Positions 7,828 through 13,666 of a stretch of 38,193 nt of DNA are shown one piece after another (within the stretch, counting starts at the first letter, position 1; the number at the start of each line of letters is the position of its first letter). Both the position numbers and the translations under genes were made by a program. This DNA comes from Planctomycetota bacterium (GTDB lineage Bacteria; Planctomycetota; JAJSAM01; JAJVHW01): NCBI GenBank assembly GCA_021776825.1, contig JAJFFG010000072.1:1-38193 (forward strand). The letters run 5' to 3'. The notes below the pieces were generated by a model. That model made no database searches, was not told the origin of the DNA, and was given only the letters and a program-made list of their open reading frames with translations.

Positions 7828-9047
7828 CGATGCGACTCCGCCCACGACTCGTGATCGCCCTGGCCGCCCCCGGCGCCCTGGTCGCCCTCGCCGCGGCGGG
7901 CATGCTTCTGCTGCCGTCCCCGGAGCGCGCGCTGGGCCGCGAGGACGCGGATCGCGGGCGGGGAGCACACCGGCAGCTCCCACCCGCTGTCGATCCGTGG
8001 CAGGCGCCGGTCGAACCGACGGTGTGGGACATCGCGTACGACCGTTTCGAGACGATCGGCTGCGCGGACGGTCTGCCCTCCGAGCGTGTCACCTGTGTGG
8101 TGGCCGAAGGCGACGATCTGTTCGTGGGAACCGACGCCGGACTCGCCGTGCGGCGCGCGGGGGTCTGGACCGTGACCGACGGAGACGACGGACTGGCGCA
8201 CCGCTACGTCACCGCTGTCGCTCGGGACGCGCGGACCGACACCACGTGGGTGGCGACGCTCGGCGGTCTGTCCCGCGTGTCCGGAGGGGCCGTACACACC
8301 TTCACGCAGCGGGACAGCGGACTCAGCAACGACGTCGTCTACGACGTTGCGGTGGACGACGATCTCGTGTGGTGCGCGACGGCTGCCGGAGCCTGCGTGC
8401 TCGACACGCGTTCCGGCTCATGGACGCTCTACGACCACGAGAACTCGATCATGCACGAGCCGTGGTGCTACTCGATCGCGATCGGCCCCCAGCGGGCCTG
8501 GATCGGCGTCTGGGGCGGCGGCATCGTCGAGCAGGATCGTCGCTCCGGTCGCTGGAGGGAGTACCGCGATCCCGACGGTGAGATGGAGATCGACCTCCTT
8601 GCCGACGACGGCCCCATCCACGATGTGACGGCCTTCGTCGCGTACGACGAGGGCCTCCTGTGGCAGGCGACCTACTTCGGTGTCAGCCGCTACGACGGGC
8701 GGCGCTGGAAGTCGTTCACGGCCGCCGACAGCGGCCTGCCGGGCGATTTCGTCACCCACGTAGCCGCACGCGGTGACACGTGCTGGATCGCGAGCGACCA
8801 GGGCTTTGCGGTCCTGCGCGGCGGGACGTGCACCTCGTACTCACGCAACGCAGACGGCACGTGCGCCACGCGCGTCGTGACCGCGGGGACGGAAGAGACC
8901 GCGACCACGCTCGCCAGCGCACCCGCCGATGACTACGTGCTGTGGATCTACCCCCGCGAAGACGACGTGTGGATCGCCACGGGTCGCGGCCTCACGCACG
9001 GACTGACGACACCACCGGAACCCTCATCCCCAAGGAGAGAACGATGA
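7824..9047 (+). CDS. Membrane-anchored periplasmic sensor-type propeller (two-component regulator propeller repeats)
   Basis: The 407-residue protein has an N-terminal hydrophobic segment (about residues 9-30) acting as signal or anchor. Repeats of the Reg_prop type follow: DGLPSERVTCVVAEGDDLFVG, RYVTAVARDARTDTTWVATLGGLSRV, DSGLSNDVVYDVAVDDDLVWCATAAG, and SGLPGDFVTHVAARGDTCWIASDQG. In hybrid two-component sensors these repeats form paired seven-blade propellers that bind ligand, but here no kinase or transmembrane output domain follows. It is a free-standing sensor-like propeller. GTG 7824 gives a GTGA overlap with the MauG-like gene; ATG 7830 is 9 nt after GAGG and is also reasonable. Its stop overlaps the RidA-like gene start. 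Confidence 0.72.
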   Translation: MTMRLRPRLVIALAAPGALVALAAAGMLLLPSPERALGREDADRGRGAHRQLPPAVDPWQAPVEPTVWDIAYDRFETIGCADGLPSERVTCVVAEGDDLFVGTDAGLAVRRAGVWTVTDGDDGLAHRYVTAVARDARTDTTWVATLGGLSRVSGGAVHTFTQRDSGLSNDVVYDVAVDDDLVWCATAAGACVLDTRSGSWTLYDHENSIMHEPWCYSIAIGPQRAWIGVWGGGIVEQDRRSGRWREYRDPDGEMEIDLLADDGPIHDVTAFVAYDEGLLWQATYFGVSRYDGRRWKSFTAADSGLPGDFVTHVAARGDTCWIASDQGFAVLRGGTCTSYSRNADGTCATRVVTAGTEETATTLASAPADDYVLWIYPREDDVWIATGRGLTHGLTTPPEPSSPRRER

Positions 9048-9625
9048 CGCTCACCCACGGACCGACCCGAACCAACCGTCGCCTCGATGCGACGTTCTCG
9101 CAGACCGAGCGCGCGGAGATGCGCGCACTGGGCATCCTCGACGACGACGGATGTCTGGTGCACCTGCCGCGCGTGGAGCCCGACGTGCCGCGGACCTCCA
9201 TCACGTCGTCGGACATCCTGAACGAGGCCTACCAGTACGAGCTCCCGTCCTCGTTCAGCCGCGGACTCTCCGTCCCGATCCGCGCCGGACAGCGGGTTCT
9301 GTGGATCTCCGGGACGGCGAGCATCGACCACACGGGCACCACCGTGCACGTCGGGGATTTCCGCTCGCAGCTCTGGCGGACGTATCGCAACATCACGCAA
9401 CTCCTGCGCGCCGAGGGCGCCACGTGGCACGATGTCGTCCGCACGTCCTGCTATCTGCGCGACATCGAGCGCGACTACGACGAGTTCAATCGCATTCGCA
9501 CGCTCTTCTTCGAGTGCATGAGCGTCGCCCCCGTTCCGGCATCCACGGGCATCCAGGCCCGGCTGTGCCGCAGCGATCTCCTGATCGAGATCGAAGGCTT
9601 TGCGATGGTCGGCGGCGACGAGTAG
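9044..9625 (+). CDS. RidA/YjgF-fold protein, extended form
   Basis: The 193-residue protein has a RidA-type core at about 60-190, including VLWISGTASIDHTG, RTYRNITQLLRAEGATWHDVVRTSCYLRD, and the terminal STGIQARLCRSDLLIEIEGFAM. RidA proteins hydrolyse reactive enamine/imine intermediates from PLP enzymes. The protein exceeds the usual 125-130 residues by a 60-residue N-terminal extension. The ending QARLCRSDLLIEIE also recalls the RidA-related chorismatases (FkbO/Hyg5/XanB2 type), which use chorismate; a DAHP synthase heads the same run. No signal peptide is visible, so it should be cytoplasmic, unlike its neighbours. ATG 9044 follows AAGGAGA by 5 nt and overlaps the preceding stop (ATGA). 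Confidence 0.8.
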   Translation: MTLTHGPTRTNRRLDATFSQTERAEMRALGILDDDGCLVHLPRVEPDVPRTSITSSDILNEAYQYELPSSFSRGLSVPIRAGQRVLWISGTASIDHTGTTVHVGDFRSQLWRTYRNITQLLRAEGATWHDVVRTSCYLRDIERDYDEFNRIRTLFFECMSVAPVPASTGIQARLCRSDLLIEIEGFAMVGGDE

Positions 9626-9634
9626 GAGCACACG

Positions 9635-10912
9635 ATGGTCCGCACGCCCGTGCTGCTCCTGGCCGCGGCGGTCGCGGGGGCGGTCGCTCTCGGAGCCGAC
9701 CTGCGCGCACAGGAGTCGGAGGCGAACGGGAACCGTCAACGGTACGCCCGCACGCCTGACGCACTGGTCCCCTATCGCCGCACAGGAACACCGGCACGGC
9801 GCTTCTTTACCGAGCCACCGGCGTTCCGCGGCCCCGGCCGTACCTCCACTGCGCCATCCGGTCTCCGCGCCGTGCGACTCGGCGTGCTGGCGCCGCTCAC
9901 GGGGATCGATGCGGCGGCGGGGCGGAACATGGTCCGGGGCGTCCGGCTCGCGCTCGAAGAGGCCAACGCGAGCGGCGGCTTCGGCGCGCGAGCGTTGCCG
10001 TTCGAGATGGTCGTGCGAGACGAGAACGCGTCGTGGGGAGCGGCCGCGGACGCCGGCGTCGAGCTCCTCGGCGAACACGGCGTGTGGGGGCTGATCGGTG
10101 GCTACGAGGACGCCAACACACATGTGCTCGCGCGCGTCCTGCTCAAGCTCGAAGTGCCCACCATCAACTCGGCCGGCGTGGATCCGACGCTGACCGAGCA
10201 CAACGTGCCGTGGCTCGTGCGCGTGCGCCCGGACGATCGGCAGGCCGCGTACCGGCTCGTACGGCGCGTGTTCGAGGTGGACGGCTGCCGGCGCGTCGTC
10301 CTCTTTCGCGCGAACTCCCGCTACGGACGCACCGGCACCGCCGAGTTTCGGCAGGCGGCGCGGCGCCTCCATCGTCCGATTCTGCTCGAGACCCGGTACG
10401 AGGAGCGGGAGTCCGCGTGGGGCGCTCGGATGGAACGCATCCGCGCTCTCGAGCCGGACGCAGTCGTCCTCTGGGGCCGCCCGCGCGCGACGGGAGCGGC
10501 TCTGCGTGAGCTGCGGCGTGCGGGTATCGACTGCCCGGCGTACGGTCCCGATCGGGCCGTCGGGCCGGGGTTCGTCGAGACAGCGGGCGCGGCGGCCGAA
10601 GGCTTCGTGTTCGCGTATCCGTTCGATCCCGACTCCGATGCACCCCGTTGGCGGGGCTTCCGGGACACGTACCAGCAGCGCTTCGGTGCCCTTCCCGATC
10701 CGACGGCCGCGTACTCCTACGACGCGGCTCGGCTGCTTGTCGCGGCCACGCGCCGAGCAGGTCTGAACCGCGTGCGGATCCGGGACGAGCTCTTCGCCTC
10801 CTCCACCGTGGCCGGCGTGGCCGGCGCCATCCAGCTCGACGTCACGGGCAACAGCGTCTCGCCGGTCATCCTCGGACACGTCGAGGACGGACGTCTGGTC
10901 TTCGATGACTAG
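9635..10912 (+). CDS. LivK-type (Peripla_BP_6) extracellular ligand-binding protein
   Basis: The 425-residue protein has a signal peptide (about 1-25, before QESEANG), an Arg/Pro-rich linker to about residue 68, then the full two-lobe amino-acid/amide binding fold. Landmarks are VRLGVLAPLTGIDAAAGRNMVRGV, GVWGLIGGYEDANTHVLARVL, VPTINSAGVDPTLTE, CRRVVLFRANSRYGRTG, EGFVFAYPFDPDSDAPRW and AAYSYDAARLLVAATRRAG. Family members deliver branched-chain amino acids, amides or aromatic acids to ABC permeases or act as sensor subunits. No permease or ATPase gene is near, so a sensing or chaperone role is as likely as uptake. It lies 9 nt after the RidA-like gene and overlaps the next gene by 8 bp. Confidence 0.85.
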   Translation: MVRTPVLLLAAAVAGAVALGADLRAQESEANGNRQRYARTPDALVPYRRTGTPARRFFTEPPAFRGPGRTSTAPSGLRAVRLGVLAPLTGIDAAAGRNMVRGVRLALEEANASGGFGARALPFEMVVRDENASWGAAADAGVELLGEHGVWGLIGGYEDANTHVLARVLLKLEVPTINSAGVDPTLTEHNVPWLVRVRPDDRQAAYRLVRRVFEVDGCRRVVLFRANSRYGRTGTAEFRQAARRLHRPILLETRYEERESAWGARMERIRALEPDAVVLWGRPRATGAALRELRRAGIDCPAYGPDRAVGPGFVETAGAAAEGFVFAYPFDPDSDAPRWRGFRDTYQQRFGALPDPTAAYSYDAARLLVAATRRAGLNRVRIRDELFASSTVAGVAGAIQLDVTGNSVSPVILGHVEDGRLVFDD

Positions 10913-11474
10913 GAGCGCCGCCATCGCGGCGATTGCGCTGTTGGCGGCGTGCGCGCCGACGGAGCCTCCGGCCGTCACGGACTCGCAGCCGCCGCGGAGC
11001 GCGCGCACAGTGCGTACCGTGGCACCTCCCGCACCGCGCCGCGAGTCGGGTCCGTTCGTTGGGCTGATCCCGTCGGACAACGTCGACGTCACGGCGGCGC
11101 TGACGGAGGGCGTGACGGCGGCGCTCGCCGACGCGCGCGCCACGGGTGGACCGGTGCTCGCACTGCGGGTCGCGGCGCGCGACACGCACTGGGGGTCGGC
11201 AGCCCGGTCGGCCATCCGACTGGGTGCGAGCGAGGGCGCGGTGGCGCTCATCACGCCGCCCGAGAGGAGGCGGGCCCACGAGATCTCCCAGCTCGGGACG
11301 CGTCTCGGGATCTTGGTCGTATCGACGAGCGGCGCGCCGTCGGTCACCTCCACGGGCAGCCGCTGGACGATCGGAGTCGAGGCAGCAGCTCCGGACGCTT
11401 CACCGAGCGCGTGGCGTGCGACGGGATACGAGGCTGGCCGGCGAGTTCTCGCTGAACTCAGAGGTCGACGGTGA
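10905..11474 (+). CDS. Lipoprotein resembling the N-terminal lobe of a LivK-type binding protein
   Basis: The 189-residue product opens MTRSAAIAAIALLAAC, a clear lipobox (L-A-A-C). After a Pro-rich spacer, residues 49-165 follow the same pattern as the N-lobe of the upstream binding protein: VGLIPSDNVDVTAALTEGV parallels LGVLAPLTG-MVRGV, ARDTHWGSAARSAIRL parallels VRDENASWGAAADAGVEL, and LGILVVSTSGAPSV parallels LEVPTINSAGVDPT. The second lobe is absent. It looks like a duplicated and shortened half of that protein, or an independent single-lobe member. The 8-bp overlap with the upstream gene implies co-translation. Its function is unknown; it may be a lipid-anchored partner of the full binding protein. 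Confidence 0.65.
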   Translation: MTRSAAIAAIALLAACAPTEPPAVTDSQPPRSARTVRTVAPPAPRRESGPFVGLIPSDNVDVTAALTEGVTAALADARATGGPVLALRVAARDTHWGSAARSAIRLGASEGAVALITPPERRRAHEISQLGTRLGILVVSTSGAPSVTSTGSRWTIGVEAAAPDASPSAWRATGYEAGRRVLAELRGRR

Positions 11475-11620
11475 GACTCTGGTCGCCGCGTGGGCGCCGC
11501 GGCGGCGCAGGCTGCGCGAGGCGCGCGCCGGACCGACTCCCGTCACGCCCGCGCGGAAGTCGAAAGAGCCCGCGGAATCGGCGTTGTGCGCCGACGTGCT
11601 CGCGCATCGTCCCTCGTGAG

Positions 11621-12331
11621 ATGCCCACCATGCGAACCGATCGCCCGTGCGCTCCGCCGCTGCGGGAGCGCTGCGTTCCTCCGCCCCACGAGGCCCCGCT
11701 CGACGGCCTCCCCGCGTGGGTCCATCTTCTCGACGTTCCCGTCTGGGTGAGCGGGAGTGATCGACGCATCCGCTACGTCAACAGCCGGGCCGAGACGCTG
11801 CTCGGCATCCGCGCCGCGGACTGTCTGGGCCGACCCTGTCATCGCGTCGTCGCAGCACGACGCGTGGACGGTCGGCCGTTTTGCGGAGCCGAGTGCCCCC
11901 TCTCCCGGCGCGGCGCGTCCGGAGAGACGATGCCCGCAGTCGACCTGATGGTCGGTCCACGCGGCCCTCGCGCGCGTTCCAGCCGTCTTACAGTGATCCC
12001 TGTCGCCGATCCCTCCGCGAGGGAGGTGTTGCTCGTGCACACTGCGACCGATCTGGGGCGCGCGCGCGAGAGCGAACGCTACCTGGAGCGAGTCGCGGAA
12101 CGCAGTGCGGCACTGCGCGAGATCGACCCCGATTTTCAACCGAGGGCGCTGACCCCCCGCGAGAACGAGATCCTCGACGCCTTGGCGGACGACCGGGAGT
12201 CGGGCGAGATCGCGCGGACGCTCGGGATCAGCCACACGACCGTACGCAACCATCTTCAGCGCCTCACGGCGGCCATCGGCGCCCACTCGACCCACGAGGC
12301 GGTGGCGATGCGGCTCCTCGGCCGCGCCTGA
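11621..12331 (+). CDS. PAS domain transcriptional regulator with LuxR-type helix-turn-helix
   Basis: The 236-residue regulator has a PAS-like domain at about 30-140 (VHLLDVPVWVSGSDRRIRYVN, then AETLLGIRAADCLGRPCHRVV) and a C-terminal LuxR/GerE helix-turn-helix at about 165-232 (LTPRENEILDALADD, EIARTLGISHTTVRNHLQRL). The PAS region has four cysteines at 67, 72, 87 and 91 (CLGRPC and CGAEC). This arrangement recurs in PAS-LuxR proteins and could bind a metal or Fe-S cluster, or sense redox; that is inference. It has no receiver domain. The start ATG 11621 is the first of two nearby (11630 is the other) and lacks a strong Shine-Dalgarno. It lies 147 bp after the binding-protein lipoprotein and is the likely regulator of that cluster. 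Confidence 0.8.
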   Translation: MPTMRTDRPCAPPLRERCVPPPHEAPLDGLPAWVHLLDVPVWVSGSDRRIRYVNSRAETLLGIRAADCLGRPCHRVVAARRVDGRPFCGAECPLSRRGASGETMPAVDLMVGPRGPRARSSRLTVIPVADPSAREVLLVHTATDLGRARESERYLERVAERSAALREIDPDFQPRALTPRENEILDALADDRESGEIARTLGISHTTVRNHLQRLTAAIGAHSTHEAVAMRLLGRA

Positions 12332-12424
12332 CGGTCCCGCGCTCGCAACGCGTGTCGCGATCGACGTCATCGTGCTCGCTGGCGTCGGGCGCGTGATCGT
12401 CGCCGCCTGTGGGAGACTCCGGCG

Positions 12425-12829
12425 ATGCAGGTCCACGATCTCACCTCGCAGTTCGGATGGCCCGGCGACGACGGCCTCGGGCTGCGTCTGATTGCCGCCA
12501 TCCGTCGCGGTACCAAGACCGCGACGTGCTGCCCGACCGCACTCTGGTCGCCCGAGGAGGTCGCGGACGCGCGGCGGACGGTGGGGCGGCTGGTCACCGT
12601 CGTCGACAAGACGGGTGCCCCGCACTGCAACATCCGTGTGCTCGAGGTCTTCGAGACGCCGTGGGGCGCTCCCGATCCGCGGCTCGTTGCTGGCGAGGGC
12701 TTCACCAGCGTCGACGAGTGGCGGCGCGTCATGGCGGCTGCCTGGGACGATCTGATCGTCGAGACGGGCCTCACATTGAGCGACGACACACCGATCCTGG
12801 CCGAGCTGTTCGAACTCGTGGACGCCTGA
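12425..12829 (+). CDS. ASCH domain protein
   Basis: The 134-residue protein matches the ASCH fold. It has the RGTKTAT segment near residue 28, the GRLVTVVDKTGAPHCNIRVLEV strand region, and GEGFTSVDEWRRVM followed by a Trp-rich helix, parallel to the family's GEGD-SLxxWR motif. ASCH proteins are PUA-like and are proposed to bind RNA; at least one is an amidohydrolase acting on modified nucleosides. The substrate here is unknown. The sequence 6 nt before the ATG is GAGACT, a poor TANNNT-like box, and there is no Shine-Dalgarno, so the mRNA may be leaderless. It is transcribed in the same direction as its neighbours but separated from both. Confidence 0.75.
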   Translation: MQVHDLTSQFGWPGDDGLGLRLIAAIRRGTKTATCCPTALWSPEEVADARRTVGRLVTVVDKTGAPHCNIRVLEVFETPWGAPDPRLVAGEGFTSVDEWRRVMAAAWDDLIVETGLTLSDDTPILAELFELVDA

Positions 12830-12878
12830 CGGCGCGAGCCGCGCGAGTTGCGCTCCGTTCGTCGTCTACGATGCCGCG

Positions 12879-13583
12879 ATGCCCAGCCGCCCCTCCAATC
12901 TCAAGATCCTGGCATGGGAGGAGTCGCCGCTCGGCGTGCTCTGCCTGCGCCGTCGTGAGTTGATCTCGCGACCCGGGACGGTGATCCACGAGGTGACACT
13001 CGACGGCGAGCACCTGATGAGCAGCTACCTGACGGACTCCGAGCGGGCACTGACCAGTGTCGCGTTGGAGTGGCACACCGGACGCGATCTGGATGTGCTC
13101 GTCGGAGGCCTCGGGCTCGGGTTCACCGCAGCAGAGGCGCTCGAGTCGGACCGCGTGGCGCGCGTCGAGGTCGTCGAGTTCCTGCCGACCGTGATCAGCT
13201 GGCTCCACGACCGCCTGTTTCCGCTGGCCGAGACGCTCGCCACCGACGAGCGAGTGAGCGTCGTGGAAGGCGACGTGTACGCGCGCCTCGCGGGACCGGC
13301 GCCGGAGCGCAGACACGACGTGATCATCATCGACGTGGATCACGACCCGGACGGCTCCCTCGACTACGCGAACGCCGGCTTCTACACCGAGGCCGGACTG
13401 CGTTCGGCGCGGGAGCATCTCAGCGCCGACGGCATCCTCGGTGTCTGGTCGTCGGCGGAGAGCCCGCCGTTCGTCGACGCGTTGCGGAAGGTGTTCTCCG
13501 ACGTGCGCGTGGAGACACTCGACGTCGTCAACGACCTCGTGGACGTCGCGTACACGAACACGCTGTTCTTCGCCCGCGGGTAG
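12879..13583 (+). CDS. Spermidine synthase-like (polyamine/SAM-dependent) protein
   Basis: The 234-residue protein has the Rossmann-type fold of spermine/spermidine synthases. Residues 40-90 hold the N-terminal strand region with a DSERAL segment. LVGGLGLGFTAAEAL is the glycine-rich nucleotide motif, VEVVEFLPTVISWLHDRL follows the second strand, and DVIIIDVDHDPDGSLDYAN is the acidic post-III loop. GFYTEAGLRSAREHLSADGILGVWSS matches the usual FF...L.p.G segment. The usual catalytic gate is replaced by DVDHDPDG, so the amine substrate is uncertain; many such bacterial proteins are unassigned. TACGAT sits 6 nt before the ATG with no Shine-Dalgarno, suggesting a leaderless transcript. It converges on the repeat protein downstream. 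Confidence 0.72.
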   Translation: MPSRPSNLKILAWEESPLGVLCLRRRELISRPGTVIHEVTLDGEHLMSSYLTDSERALTSVALEWHTGRDLDVLVGGLGLGFTAAEALESDRVARVEVVEFLPTVISWLHDRLFPLAETLATDERVSVVEGDVYARLAGPAPERRHDVIIIDVDHDPDGSLDYANAGFYTEAGLRSAREHLSADGILGVWSSAESPPFVDALRKVFSDVRVETLDVVNDLVDVAYTNTLFFARG

Positions 13584-13598
13584 TCGCGCTCGGTCGGC

Positions 13599-13652
13599 CC
13601 GCTCAGAGTTGTCCGCTCAGAGTTGCCCGCTCAGAGTTGCCCGCTCAGAGTC
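13599..13652. repeat. Four tandem 14-bp repeats between convergent genes
   Basis: The unit CCGCTCAGAGTTGC occurs four times head to tail: 13599-13612 (last base T), 13613-13626, 13627-13640, and a last copy diverging after 13652. It fills much of the 83-bp gap between two converging stop codons. No hairpin is evident within a unit. Confidence 0.8.
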
Positions 13653-13666
13653 GGTGTCCCAGCGCG

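Noticed and set aside
8948..11353. An 801-codon minus-strand open frame over the RidA and binding-protein genes
   Set aside because: The opposite strand carries clear protein families with Shine-Dalgarno sites. The minus translation is low-complexity Arg/Ala/Gly with no family signal.
13599..13652. CRISPR array
   Set aside because: The units are 14 bp and directly abut, with no spacers; no cas gene is present.
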